Source: Artemia franciscana (taxonomy: Eukaryota > Arthropoda > Branchiopoda > Anostraca > Artemiidae). From it: a DNA stretch of 64,000 bases. The stretch lies in contig NC_088881.1 in the NCBI RefSeq assembly GCF_032884065.1, forward strand, positions 10,513,147 to 10,577,146. Reading direction: 5' to 3'. This document shows, piece after piece, positions 48,250-62,169 of the stretch (the first letter of the stretch is position 1; the number at the start of each line of letters is the position of its first letter). The notes below the pieces were generated by a model. It did no database searches. It worked only from the letters and a program-made list of their open reading frames with translations, and had not been told where the DNA came from. Made by a program: the position numbers and the translations under genes.

Positions 48250-49790
48250 TAATTTGTTTGTTTTTCTTAGAATAAATTAAGTTCAGCAGAGTAAAGATAA
48301 TTTTTACAACTTGAGTTGTTGTGAAACTTAATGGGATAACTAGTTGATCCATATTTCAATGGCGTGAGATAATATTTATTATCAAAACTTCTAATAAAGA
48401 TGGATTTAGGTCATTGGTCAAGTAGAGGAGAACAAAAATCAAAAGATAAACTACCAAAACATTTGACAAATGTTTTAAATTAATTGAAGGAAGTTTACTA
48501 CATAAAAATGGCCACTAGAATTAGTCGAAGCAATGTAGCAAAATTTAACATGAAAATAAATGTATCCAAACCTTAGTAAGGTATGTGCTACTAAATAAAT
48601 GGTAAAACTAAAGTGAAGGAGGGGAAGATAGAATGATAGATAATTCTTTATTTATAGAGGACTGTCGCAAATTGTAAGAAAAAAGGCCAAGTTTGTTTTC
48701 TTGCAAACAGTCTTAAAAGCCAAAATAGAATCATAAGCTAATACAACTTAAAAGATTTATTGATAAGAGAATAATATAAAAATCATTGATAACTAGCAAA
48801 AAGGCTTGGCTTAAAAACTAAAATAAACAAAATATCTCAGAATTTGAAAAAAAAATGAAACTTCGGCTTAAGATAAAGTGAATGACACCTATTTGGAACT
48901 TCTGGGTAATAGCAGAGATTGGTGAGTTAAGAGTAGGTCAGGGTGGGAGATAGGATCTAGTGGGTTTTCGAAAAATACACATGCAAACACATTTAACCCC
49001 TCCTATATTTTAAGGTGGCAAGACATGCAATAAAGTGGAAAGGTGCATAGGATTTTACTTGTGTTGTGGAAAGGATCTTGAGTGAACGCTTCTGAACCAA
49101 TTTAACTTTGTTGCCACAATCGCTTGGAATCAAAGGAGGTCAGACAAGGCATGTTTGTTCCAATAACAGCCTGACAAAGTATATGCAAATACAGAAGGCA
49201 TGTTACCTTCTTTTTCTTCGGCAAACGCGGGCTTTTCAGTCGAGACTATTCAGCCCTTTTCCTTTTGACTCACTCTGATAGACAGGTTTACTGATTTGGT
49301 TGCTTCTCATTCATCTAGAATCTGCTCAGATTTCTCTCAGTAGATCTTTTGATTCTAGTAGATGAAATATAAGACAATAAACGCTGATTTCTGAACTCTG
49401 TGTGCAAGTATAGTGAAATAGACTCTTGGCTGATAGTGGAATTTTGTGGTGTTTGAAGCACTTTAAGACATTGCAGAATAATATATATTAATAATAATAT
49501 ATTTATAATATATATTATTAAAATTAATAATATGTACATTGCAGAATACTCTGTGGAGACGTTAGCCTATTATATTTAAATAGACAATGGTCAATTGTTG
49601 CATTTTTAAAATTACAAGACCTGCAAAGGGGGAAGAGGGAACTGCGCCACTTGAATTAGGGAACTGATATGAAAACGCCTGAATATTTGGTCTCCCACTT
49701 GGTTGGTAAATATTTAAAGCAGTGTATCCTTGTATCCACTTCCTAATTCGGAATTATCTTTACAGGGTGGCATTCTTTACATTAAAAAAT
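48250..49790. other. Unassigned AT-rich DNA
   Basis: No exon recognised. A local (AT)-rich dyad at 49,480-49,530 is flanked by a direct repeat, ATTGCAGAATA. Confidence 0.45.
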
Positions 49791-49804
49791 TCACCCTCAA
49801 CCTA

Positions 49805-50410
<606 letters not shown>

Positions 50411-50599
50411 TTTGTGAAAGAACTGTGCTTAAAATTTGGCTCATCTCCGAAAGTTTCAGAACTGACAACAGTTTACTCAAGGTCGCAGCATTATTCGTTA
50501 TTGGCTTTGGGCCAATTTTTGTCCGTAATTTTAATAATTAGTACCTTGTACTTTTTGATAACTTTCACGTTCGTTGACAGATTTTTCATGTATTAACTA

Positions 50600-51230
50600 T
50601 ATTTTAATTGCTATAGTAGTTTTGTCTAAAAGATACCATGTTTAGGTCATCATATATAAGTGTGACTTGTTTTAAATAAATAATTTCAATTGATATGAAA
50701 TAGGATATCATAATCTATCTATTTAGAACCCTCTCCCCAGGAAAAAATCAGTTACCACACATCCTGCGATTGATGCTCTTACACTTGGGCACTTGGGAAT
50801 TTTTGTCATAGGAATAAAATGCTCATCGATTTCTTTGCTAGATATTTCCGTTTCCTCTCTTGATCTTGAAACACCTTTTTTTGGATTTTTCATTGAAAAA
50901 CAGGTTTTTTGAGTATTTTTACAAAAGATGAAAAAACCAACAATAGTGACTGCTAAAGTTGTATTTTTACTATTTCTTAATTTATATCTTGTATCTTTCT
51001 TTAATGGTTAATAGTTTAATATTTAATAGTTCTTGTCTCTTTCTGTATAATAGTTTTCTTATATCTTTAATAGTCTTCATTTAATTACTACCCCGGTCTA
51101 CTCTCCCAAGAGTTCGTATCTGAACAATGGTTGTTTATCAACTGAATACATAGTTTGGATGCACTGATGCATATGCGATATACGTGTCAGTTGCTGTCCC
51201 AAAATTGATGTATCCCTTCTTCTTCTATTG
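50600..51230. other. Unassigned AT-rich DNA
   Basis: No gene recognised; repeated TTTAATAG(T)TT phrases near 51,000-51,080. Confidence 0.45.
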
Positions 51231-51235
51231 CAACC

Positions 51236-51550
51236 ATCGATCGCAAACCATTACCATTGGAACGAAAGTGCGGTCGGATTCTTGGGGATACAGCACGACC
51301 AGCACCTGTGCTAGAACTAAATCAAAATGGACAATTTTCTCCAGTGTTAATTCGCAATAATTATTTACTACAAACTTGAGAAAACGTTATTGCAGACGAA
51401 TTTACTCCGCAAGCTTTTGGTACGGTGCAAAAACACATTGCAGGAGGTGGCATAAAAATGTTTGAAAAGAGTCTTGAGAAATAGCGTTGCAAACCGCGTT
51501 GAAAACCGTGCAAACTGTTCAAATCTGACAGTAAAACGTAATAAACGATG
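51236..51550 (+). pseudogene. Unassigned coding-like stretch
   Basis: One frame reads RKPLPLERKCGRILGDTARP, then VLELNQNGQFSPVLIRNNYL, then FTPQAFGTVQKHIAGGGIKM. It looks like protein sequence but is not open throughout. I do not recognise the family and cannot exclude an old mobile or viral source. Confidence 0.3.
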
Positions 51551-51888
51551 ACAAATCTTAGAATACGACCCAGAGAGTCAGAGCACAGATCTATGAAATA
51601 TTTTTAAAAGAAGTTCAGCATAATCAATAATTTTGTCATTACAATATAGGAACTCAATAAACGTTTATTAAAACAATAACTTAAAACGAAGGCTATGCGG
51701 CCATCAGTCATATTTACAATCACTATCTGTATAGTATAATCTACTCCTTCTTTTGACTTAAGTTTTTTCCCTTTTTTGAAAGTTTCTGCATCAAAGGGCC
51801 CAAAAGACTTCTCGAAGAGAGAAAAAGAAGAAGATGGAAAGAGAATTATTAAAAAGAAAACGAGCCAAATGAAAAAAACATCATTTAC

Positions 51889-52019
51889 CTGGTTTACTCG
51901 ACGAAGAGGAGAAACATCGACAGCTTGACGACGAACTGTCTCAGCACGACCAACAAGGGGGGAATCTTCACGAGGACCCGAGTTATTAATGGCGTTCACC
52001 AAAACTTGAAGAGGAACTT
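51889..52019 (-). pseudogene. RpS5: Ribosomal protein S5 exon, central part, inverted
   Basis: The reverse strand encodes [40 protein letters not shown] and a final Q. It is bounded by an acceptor (TTTATCTATAG) and a donor (CAG|GTAAATG). The family consensus is [32 protein letters not shown] and [12 protein letters not shown]. Changes at near-invariant positions (N to V, I to N, T to P, R to L, G to E) indicate lost constraint. Its strand is opposite to the two other RpS5 pieces, and the preceding exon (DYIAVKEK to about LLTGE) was not found. Confidence 0.88.
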
Positions 52020-52059
52020 CTATAGATAAAGTAATCATACTTTTAGTTTCTATTTGCAA

Positions 52060-53102
<1,043 letters not shown>

Positions 53103-53646
53103 GTACAATTTTCTTTTGTTCACGTTTTATCCTAATGTTTGTTTGTATTATTTACGTGTTTTTTTTTTAAATGTTTCTATATTGTACATTATGGAACCGA
53201 GCATATTTTCATATTTTACGACTAACCACATTACCGGGTGACTCAAAACACCCAAGAAAAGCTTCTCTGCTTATTAAATCATATTTGTGCAAGAAGTTTA
53301 TTTAATGATTAATATTTGTGTTTATCACGATTTAAAATGGTATTAATATTAGTTTCAGAGTTCACACTCTTTTTCATCAGATGGACCTTCTGTGAATGGT
53401 GCGACGTAAACCACTTGTTACAACTAAGATAAGATTGCTTTCAGTCTGGTTTATATGTGAGCACATGGTGAATATTCTTGGGAGTCCTGTGATATGTTTT
53501 TTTTACTTCCTGGTCCAATCGGCAGCTTTCTTTCGAAATCATGGCTCCGTGTGACGCCACCTGGCTAAAATACCAAAATCAAGCAGTTATTTTCTGCTTA
53601 TGCAAGCCTACCCCTTTGGCAAAGTTTTTTTTTACTTTTCGAGGTT
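53103..53646. other. Unassigned DNA
   Basis: No exon or repeat recognised before the satellite block. Confidence 0.45.
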
Positions 53647-54060
53647 GTTGTTAACACTGATGTGCTTTTGGTTTAATGTACATCAGTACATTATGTACAA
53701 CCTCATTATGTACAACGTTAAAGTTGTTAACACTGATGTGCTTTTGGTTTAATGTACATCAGTACATTATGTACAACCTCATTATGTACAACGTTAAAGT
53801 TGTTAACACTGATGTGCTTTTGGTTTAATGTACATCAGTACATTATGTACAACCTCATTATGTACAACGTTAAAGTTGTTAACACTGATGTGCTTTTGGT
53901 TTAATGTACATCAGTACATTATGTACAACCTCATTATGTACAGCGTTAAAGTTGTTAACACTGATGTGCTTTTGGTTTAATGTACATCAGTACATTATGT
54001 ACAACCTCATTATGTACAACGTAAAAGTTGTTAACACTGATGTGCTTTTGGTTTAATGTA
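53647..54060. repeat. 76-bp satellite block, 5.4 copies
   Basis: Units start at 53,647, 53,723, 53,799, 53,875, 53,951 and 54,027 (the last partial), each beginning GTTGTTAACACTGATGTGC. Only two or three base differences occur in the whole block. Each unit contains the dyads TGTACATCAGTACA and TTATGTACAACCTCATTATG. The near-identity points to very recent amplification. Confidence 0.98.
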
Positions 54061-54770
54061 TATATCTACTATTCCTCTTGTAAGTTTTTCAGCTTTCTCT
54101 ATGTAACTTCTTATTTACTCTGAACAAATTACTACCTGAGCCGAATTTTTTTGCCAATTTTAGGAAATCCAGAGGTTCTTACATATCAACAACGATTCTA
54201 AGCAGCCTCCTAAAATTTATCCATGTTACAATAGACCGTTTCAAAATTGACCAACTTCCAATTTTGTCAAAAAAAAACGCTAATAAAATGCTTCGTATAA
54301 ATGATGTTTAGACGAATGGATTTTTCTCACTAAAGCTAGAAGTCCACTAACTCAAGTTAGGTTAGGTTAGTTAGCCTTGTTAGTCTTGTCTACTGGACTG
54401 AACGTCGTCTTCAAAACTGTGAAACATGGTAAGTGTACCTCTAAGAAATCTAAAGTTCCTCCAGCCCCTAAGAGTCAATGCCTCTATTCCACGGTAAAGT
54501 GTACAAAATGCGAAATATGGTCATTGTTTCATAAAAAATTTAAGGAATCGTTTCGTTCAGTTACATAGTAAAGGATTGATTGATGATCCCGGATGGTTCC
54601 ATGAGGCATCACGGGTCTATTTCATCCACGAAGTCAAGTATCTTTTTCTTGTTTGTTATTCTTTGAATCATGAAAAATGTTTTTGAGCCTTTTATGGATT
54701 TTTCAACCTAATATCATAACCTAGGCATGAGAGCTAAAAAAAAATTAGAACACACACTTTTTAAGCTCTT
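54061..54770. other. Unassigned DNA
   Basis: No gene recognised. A 63-codon frame at 54,377 is Lys- and Ser-rich without a family match. Confidence 0.45.
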
Positions 54771-54774
54771 GATG

Positions 54775-56630
54775 CTATTTAGTTTTTTATGGCACTTGGT
54801 ATTTAGCAAGTGACGTATAGCGATCGCAAATTCTGTCGGTCTGTCTGTCTGTCCCGGTTTTGCTAGTTTAGGCACTTCCAGATAAGCTAGGACGATGAAC
54901 TTTGGCAGGAGCATCAGGAACCAGACAAGATTAAATTAGAAATAGTTGTTTCCCGATTCGACCATCTGGGGGGACGGTTAATTCGAAAAAATTGGAAAAA
55001 ATGAGGTATTTTTAACTTTCGAACGGATGATCGGATCTTAATGAAATTTGATATTTAGAAGGATATCATGTCTTAGACCTCTTATTTCGAATCCCGACCG
55101 GATCCGTTGACATTGGGGGGAGTTGGAGGGGGAAATCTGAAATCTTGGAGAACGCTTAGAGTGGAGGAATCGGGATGAAGCTTGGTCGGTAGAATAAGCA
55201 AATATCGTAGATACGTGATTGACGTAACCGTACTGGATTCGATTTCTTTGGGGGAGTTCGGGGTGAAGTTTATGCTTTGGCGAGTTTGGTGCTTCTGGAC
55301 GTGCTAGGACGATGAAAATTGGTAGGCGTGTCACGGAGCTGCACAAATCGACTTGATAAAGTCGTTTTTCCTGATTCGACCATCAGAGGTCGAAAAGAGG
55401 AGAGAAAAAATTAGAAAAAATGAGGTATTTATAACTTACGAGTGGGTGATCAGATCTTAATGAATTTTGATATTTAGAAGGACATCGTGACTCAGAGCTC
55501 TTATTTTAAATCCCTTATTTTAAATCATTGGGGGGAGTTGGAGGAAACCTAAAATCTTGAAAAACGCTTAGAGTGGAGGGATCGGGATGAAACTTGGTCG
55601 GAAAAATAAGCATAGTTCCTAGATTGACATAACCATGACGGATCCGCTCTCTTTGGGGGAGTAGGGGGGAGGGTTAATTCTGAAAAATTAGAAAAATGAG
55701 GTATTTTTAATTTACGAAGGAGTGATCGCATCTTAATAAAATTTCATATTTAGAAAGATCTCATTACTCAGATCTCTTATTTTAAATCCCGACAGCATAT
55801 AGTGTCATTGGGGGGAGTGGGGGGACTGGAAATCTTTAAAAAGGCTTAGAGTGGAGAGATCAGGATGAAACTTTGGGAAGAATAAGCACAAGCTCAAGTT
55901 ATGTGACTGAAATAACCTGACCGGATCCGCTCTCTTTGGGGGAGTTAGGGAGGGGATGTGTGTTAATTTGGAAAAATTAGAAAAATTAAGGTATTTTTAA
56001 CTTTAGAACAGGAGACCGGATCTTAATGAAACTTGATATGTAGAAGGAACTCTGTCTCAGAGCTCTGATTTTAAATCCCAACCAGATTTTGGTGACATTG
56101 GGGAGAATTGGAGGGGGAAACCGAAAATCTTGGAAAACGCTTAGAGTGGAGAGATCGGGATGAAACTTGGTGGGTAGAATAAGCAAATGTCGTAGATACG
56201 TGATTGACGTAAACGGACTGGATCCACTCTCTTTGAGGGAGTTAGGGGGGGGGGTCAAGTGCTTTGGCGAGTTTGGTTCTTCTGGATATGCTAGGACGAT
56301 GGAAATTGGTAGATGTGTCAGGGACCTGCACAAACTGACTTGATAAAGTCGTTTTCCCCGATTCGACCATCTGGGGGGCTTAAGGTAGAGGAAAAATTAG
56401 GTATTTTGAAATTACGAATGGTTGATCGGATCTTAATGAATTTTGGTATTTAGAAGGACCTCGTGTCTCAGAGTCTCTTATTTTAAATCCCGACCGGTAT
56501 TTAGCCTCTGATTTTCCTTTTAAATCAATCTATTGATTCTTAGAACTTTGTTAGAGCTCATGCCATATGTGCTCTTGGCTCTTCCGACCTCGTCATAAGT
56601 GCCATATGACCTCTTAGCTCTTGTTTCTGG
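54775..56630 (+). repeat. Family G array, full copy
   Basis: Same left edge as 39,185 (GGCACTTGGTATTTAGCAAG, then GTCTGTCTGTCTG) and same right edge (CCCGACCGGTATTTAGCC, GAGCTCATGCCATATG). About five ~290-bp units lie between, with anchors near 55,030, 55,449, 55,728, 56,017 and 56,411. Non-coding. Confidence 0.88.
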
Positions 56631-56634
56631 AATG

Positions 56635-57185
56635 GATTGATTTATAGCTGAGATCTTATTTAACTTACTTTTAAAACAATTTCTTTGTGCGAAGAATGCT
56701 ATTATCTGGGTAATAAGGGTCTGTTTGAGGCCAAATTTTAATTTTGTGTCTAAATATACCGAAGATTCAAGAAAAAGCAAAAGGAATTTAAACTGAAAAT
56801 GGGATAAATAAAAGATTTATGGCCGTGCTTGATAAAATAGGATGTGGGATCATCACACTTCCTGGTAACTCATCTGATAGGTGTCCCTAATAAATAAGCT
56901 ATGTATTTCAAGCTACTTTTTGAAAATATAGTGTTTGAATTTTAGAAATGAGCTTTGATTGGTTTATTTTTTTAGGATGTTAGTTCCTTCTGCACTACGT
57001 GTTAGTCCTACAGAATCTATTAAATTTCTTATTATTTTCTCAGTTTGCCTACATCCTTTTAAATTTAGATTTCATGTCTTCTGAAAAAAAAATTAAAATA
57101 GCTCACTATTGTAGAAACACGCAAGCCTGAGAATTTAGTGATTAGCCAACATAAATTTGATAAAATAGGTATTTAAGTATAAGTA
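56635..57185. other. Unassigned AT-rich DNA
   Basis: No gene recognised. Confidence 0.45.
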
Positions 57186-57189
57186 CTTC

Positions 57190-57420
57190 TTAGTCAAGCG
57201 TGCTACTGAGTAGTAACAGTAGCAACTCTTGCAATAACAGTAAGGGTCTGAGTAGTAACAACAGCCATATCGAAGCTGCATTTGTGGTAAAACTGCCGCA
57301 AAGCAGTCAAAAATTGGCGAAAAGAAAATCGGTCTGTTTAAGGTCGCAGATAACTTTGTTGCTAGTTTACCTGCATTACCCATCAGATCTACAAAGTATG
57401 TTCAAGTAAGTGTCGTAATA
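57190..57420 (+). repeat. Segment duplicated at 60,770 / 63,777-64,000
   Basis: CATATCGAAGCTGCATTTGT recurs at about 63,930 with a few changes, and AACTTTGTTGCTAGTTTACC resembles the sequence across the insertion site at 60,785/63,777. One frame is open for 69 codons and a CAA|GTAAGT donor-like site lies near 57,408. It may be a duplicated exon region or a dispersed repeat; I cannot decide. Confidence 0.5.
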
Positions 57421-57654
57421 TTGCCTTCGCTATTTTGGCTTATATTTTCTTTTAATTTTAAAGCATCCGTTAAGCGTATCTTATTCTGGCCCCTGTGTAC
57501 TATGCTTTAAAATTACTGTTTTGCAGGGGAAAAGAAGGCTTGAGTAACTATTTGGAAACGAAGACATAAAGTTTATACTTTATACCCTATTATACTCTTA
57601 AGATTTCCAGACTTGATATCTTAAGAACTTGGATGCACTTAAACTTTTTAAATT

Positions 57655-57765
57655 TAGTTCAATAGTTGCAATAGTAGAAGTAGAAGCAAGAGCGAAATTG
57701 GTAGCTCTGGGAGTTTCAGCTTAATACTCTAAGCCGTTGTTGGGATATGGCTAATATTCTCCTTG
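57655..57765 (+). repeat. Module T fragment
   Basis: AGTAGAAGTAGAAGCAAGAG followed by TTTCAGCTTAATACTCTAAG and a GTTGTTGGGATATGGC stretch matches the T-array core. Confidence 0.6.
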
Positions 57766-57999
57766 TATGACCAGCATATACAAAGTGTCTTTCAATACTT
57801 TCAACACGGCTCTCACTAATCTTTCCCAGTTTAACAAATTCCCTTGAGCATTAATGATAGAAGTAGCAAAGTCTTCTTTGATAGCCCACATTTGCACAGT
57901 GTCTGCGTCACTGGCCCCTACGTCCCCTTCGCTTTTTTTATTACTTCCATCTCTAAAGGCTAAGATCAATGTGAACGTTTCCATTGCACCTCTACCCAA
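57751..57999 (-). CDS. Candidate exon of an unrecognised protein
   Basis: The reverse-strand frame reads GRGAMETFTLILAFRDGSNK, then DADTVQMWAIKEDFATSI, then NAQGNLLNWERLVRAVL, ending in TAG. Composition is protein-like and free of repeats, except that its last codons overlap the T fragment. There is no ATG near a good context, so it would be a partial exon. Family unknown. Confidence 0.3.
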   Translation of the reverse strand: MGRGAMETFTLILAFRDGSNKKSEGDVGASDADTVQMWAIKEDFATSIINAQGNLLNWERLVRAVLKVLKDTLYMLVIQGEY

Positions 58000-58543
58000 C
58001 TTAATTCAACCCCAATCAATCAAACCCCGTGGTTAACTTCCCTATGAGCTAATGGTGAAACTATTCTCTTAAAAATTTTACTTTCAAAGTCAGTCTGAAT
58101 TTGGTTGGGACAACTGTGTCGAGGTCCCAGTCGAAATATTTGTATTGTTACCTTCTTTTTGCATTAGCCGTGAATTATCTCACTTTTTTGTCGTTTATCC
58201 TACTAGCCAGTATGGTTTTAGTAACCTTTTGCAATTGCTATCTCTAGATAACAATCCATTATTTATTTCTAAAGATATGTCTAACATTCTTTTTTTATAT
58301 ATTCATTTTACCGTCTCAACTCAATCACATATTTAGTTAGCGTATAGACTTAAAATTTAGTTTTACTATTTTGAAAGGTCACTCTTGTCCTTTGTAGTTT
58401 TCCTTCTCATTCCATTACATTCAAAAACTCTTCGCTGTAGCAACATTTTTGAGTCGACGAATCAGTGAAATATACTTCAATTGATTTTCTATGCATTTTT
58501 AATGTGTGCAAAATAAGATTGCTTTGTTGAAAATGAACTGGCT
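58000..58543. other. Unassigned DNA
   Basis: No gene recognised before the family C element. Confidence 0.45.
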
Positions 58544-59708
58544 ATCAAACAGTTCGTGGTAACGAACTGTAGTAAGGAGCGACCCGGCTCAATAGTAACC
58601 AAAACTCTAAAAAATTGAATTTTGATATCAATAGCTACATCAGAAGAATCGCATTTTAATGCTGATTTTAAATATATAAGTTTCATCAAGTTTAGTCTTA
58701 CCCATCAAAAGTTACCAACTTGAGAAAATTTGCCTTATTTTAGAAAATAGGAGGAAACAACCCCTAAAAGTCATAGAATCTTAACGAAAATCACACCATC
58801 AGATTCAAAGTATGAGAGAACCCCAATATTGAAGTTTCAAGCTCTTATCTACAAAAATGTGGAATTTTGTATTTTTTACCAGAAGCCAGATCACGGATGC
58901 GTGTTTATTTGTTTGTTTTTTGCCTGAGAAAATTTGCCTTATTTAGGAAAATAGGGGGAAACACCCCCTAAAAGTCGTAGGATGACACCATCAGATTCAG
59001 TGACACCAATGACACCATCAGATTCAGCGTATCAGAGAACCTTACTGTAGAAGTTTCAAGCTCCTGTCTACAAAAATGTGGAATTTTGTATTTTTTGCCA
59101 GAAGACAAATCACGGGTGCGTGTTTATTTTTTTTTTTATTTTTTTTTTTTCAGGGGTCATCGTATCGACCAAGTGGTCCTAGAATGTCGCAAGAGGGCTC
59201 ATTCTAACCGAAATGAAAAGTTCTAGTGCCCTTTTTAAGTGACCAAAAAAATTGGAGGGCATCTAGGCCCCCTCCCACGCTCATTTTTTTCCCAAAGTCA
59301 ACGGATCAAAATTTTGAGATAGCCATTTTGTTCAGCATAGTCGAAAACCATAATAACTATGTCTTTGGGGATGACTTACTCCCCCACAATCCCTGGGGGA
59401 GGGGCTGCAAGTTACAAACTTTGACCAGTGTTTACATATAGTAATGGTTATTGGGAAGTGTACAGACGTTTTCAGGGGGATTTTATTTTGTTTGGGGGTG
59501 GGGCTGAGGAGAGGGGGCTATGTTGGAGGATCTTTCCTTGGAGGAATCTGTCATGGGGGAAGAAAAATTCAATGACAAGGGCGCAGGATTCTCTAGCATT
59601 ACTATAAGAAAACAATGAAAAATAAACATGAAAACGTTTTCTCAAATGAAAGGAAGAATTAGCATTGAAACTTAAAACGAACAGAGATTATTACGCATAT
59701 GAGGGGTT

Positions 59709-59793
59709 CTAAAAATACTTTAGCATAAAGAGCGAGGTATTTAGGAGGAGGTAAATACCTTGCTCTTTATGCTAAAGTATTTTTAGTAATTTC
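59709..59793. repeat. Hairpin in family C element
   Basis: AAATACTTTAGCATAAAGAG, GCGAGGTATTT on one side and AAATACCTTGCTCTTTATGC, TAAAGTATTTTT on the other pair around a ~12-nt purine loop. Confidence 0.85.
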
Positions 59794-60212
59794 AACTATT
59801 TATTCTACGGCCTTTCTGATTCAGGGGTCATTCTTAAAGAATTGAGACAAAACTTACGATTTAGTGTAAAGAGCGAGGTATTAACGAGGGTACAAACCCC
59901 CTCGTATACATAGTAAAAATATAAGGTTATGAAAGTTTGTTACGTAAGTTAATTCTTAAGTTACGTATATTTTTTACTAATAAAAACGTTCGTTAAAAAT
60001 TAAAAGTTCTAGTTGCCTTTTTAAGTAACCGAAAAATTGGAGGGCAACTAGGCCTCCTTCTCCACCCCTTATTTCTCAAAATCGTCTGATCAAAACTAAG
60101 AGGAAGCCATTTAGCCAAAAAAAGAATTAATATACAAATTTCATTTTAATAATTTATGTGCGGAGTGCCAAAACCAAACAGGCATTAATTCAAAAACTTT
60201 CAGAAATTAAGT

Positions 60213-60497
60213 TAAAAAAAACTAATTTTTTTAGCTGAAAGTAAGGAGCGACATTAAAACTTAAAACGAACAGAAATTACTCCGTATATGAAATGAGTTG
60301 TCCCCTCCGCAATCCCTCGCTCTTTACGCTAAAGTTTGATTCTTTGCCACAATTCTACTTTTTAAAACAATTAAAAGCTTTAGCGTAAAGAGCGAGGGAT
60401 TGCGGAGGGGACAACTCATTTCATATACGGAGTAATTTCTGTTCGTTTTAAGTTTTAATGTCGCTCCTTACTTTCAGCTAAAAAAATTAGTTTTTTT
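60213..60497. repeat. Near-perfect 120-bp-arm palindrome ending family C
   Basis: Left arm 60,213-60,334 and right arm 60,378-60,497 are almost exact reverse complements, with a 43-bp loop. Arm landmarks are AGCTGAAAGTAAGGAGCGAC and GTCGCTCCTTACTTTCAGCT. The truncated copy at 1,496-2,050 keeps only the right arm. Confidence 0.95.
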
Positions 60498-61139
60498 ATA
60501 TTTAATAGCCTAATGAAACTAGATTTTTTATTTAGAGTGTAATGGTATGTAGAAAAACCTGGAATTCGGAATGTTTTTCAACAATCACTGTTAAAATGAA
60601 AAAAAAGAAAAATCGCTTTATATATATTTTGATTTCAGTACAGAAATGATACTCAACCTTCTAGATTTCATGAAATGGGGCGGTAACCTCATTTTTGCAA
60701 TTTCTGTTTCACTTCCTTATTCATCTATTCCTTAAGAGCTTAAAGATTACACAGTATAAATTTGATCTGTTGAACATCACAGCTAACTTTGTTGCTAATA
60801 ATGTTGGGCGATAACTTGATTAGACGATATATCGATTTCGATATTTCTGATCAGTTTTTTTGTTCAGCTCTTGCCTTTGCAAAAGTTCAATAAAAAAAAA
60901 TGTTATTAAAGTTTATTTTGCATTTTTTTTTAACTTTGAATAGTTTAAAATTAGCCAATAAAAACAAACCTTGATTATATAGATTAGTATTATAGAAATC
61001 CAGATCTGACATTACTCAGACTCAGAATATAGGAAGATAGTCTACTGGCTAATTTTGGCTGTTCAGACTAAGCAATATGTCGATATTTTCCCATGAGAAT
61101 TGGTTCTACCTTTCAGTGATTAAATAAAAAAAGTCTTTT

Positions 61140-61400
61140 TTTTTAATGAAAGTAAGGATGAGCATTAAAACTTAAAAAGCACAGAAATCATTGCATATGT
61201 GAGAGGGATGTCCCTCATATATGCTTTTTAGAATTTTTAAAGGCTTTATCAAGCGATTCTTGTGTTTCAAAAGTTGTTTTTAAGGAATCTGGACAAACAA
61301 TCAAACTCTAGCGTATAGAGTGAGGCATTGAGGAGGGGTATCTCCCCTAATATGCGGTATGGTTTCTTTTCGTTTAAAGTTGCTCCCGTTTTTCAGCTGG
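61140..61400. repeat. Diverged family C terminal palindrome, nested
   Basis: AATGAAAGTAAGGATGAGCA and CATTAAAACTTAAAAAGCAC at the left and TTTCTTTTCGTTTAAAGTTG with GCTCCCGTTTTTCAGCTG at the right match the family C palindrome arms, with many differences. Confidence 0.65.
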
Positions 61401-62169
61401 GAATATTTTTTGTTTCATTTCTGATCGTTTTCCAATCATGCCAGGAAATCTACCTCTCTACTCTCTGGACCCCCTCCCCCACAAAAATTCCTCCATTGAA
61501 AATTCAGACTTGTTTTTCATTTATTTTCGAATCATGCCGGAAAACCCATTGGTGGGAAATATTTCCTGGAAATTTAATCCTCCCAGTAGAAATTTTCTCT
61601 CGGCGAAAATTCTCCCATGAAGAATTCCCCCCCTCCCATGGAGAATTTCTCCTGCGGAATATCCCACCAAAAAAATACCCCAGATAATTATAACTTTTTG
61701 GAAAATTTCCCCCGGACAACTGCCCTGGAGTATCTCTAGATGATTACTGAATCACGAAGATAAAGTAAGATAAATTTTGTTGAGGAATTCTGGAACAAAT
61801 TTTCGTGTAAAATTTCCCCTTGTAATTTCATCCCTGGAAACTTTCCTGTTCGTGGAAAATTATCCCCGTGGTAAATCCTCCCTCCACAAAAAGTGTATTT
61901 TCTTCCAAATAACAAATACTAAATGTAAACTATTTGCAAAATCCATAATGTAATAGCCCTTCCCCCAGGTAATATGAAAAGTTGAATCAGCAAAGAAAAA
62001 GTAGGAACAATTGTGTATATTTCTAGAAGATGCTCCCGTGTAAAATTACCCCTTGTAAATTCATACCTGGGAACTTTCCTTCCCATGGAAAATCCCCCCA
62101 GCAAATACTCCCTCCCCGAAAAAATCTGTTTACTTGCAAATAAAAAAATATTATATGTAGACAACAGAC

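Larger units (their letters stand above)
58544..60505 (+). mobile_element. Family C dispersed repeat, long copy (~1.96 kb)
   Basis: Opens with ATCAAACAGTTCGTGGTAAC and its hairpin, as at 1,496. Its interior contains a short internal duplication (58,735-58,910 against 58,925-59,115), one M-type unit at 59,210-59,420 and part of another at 60,005-60,120, a hairpin at 59,709-59,793, and the large palindrome at 60,213-60,497. It ends at a T-rich ATTTAAT. No protein-coding capacity, so it is non-autonomous; class not determined. Confidence 0.82.

Noticed and set aside
54355-54385. AGTTAGGTTAGGTTAG resembling arthropod telomere repeat TTAGG
   Set aside because: Only two to three units; too short to call an interstitial telomere.
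61328-61719. 119-codon frame with Pro/Phe/Ile repeats
   Set aside because: Spans family C remnant and AATTCCC-rich low-complexity DNA; no protein signature.
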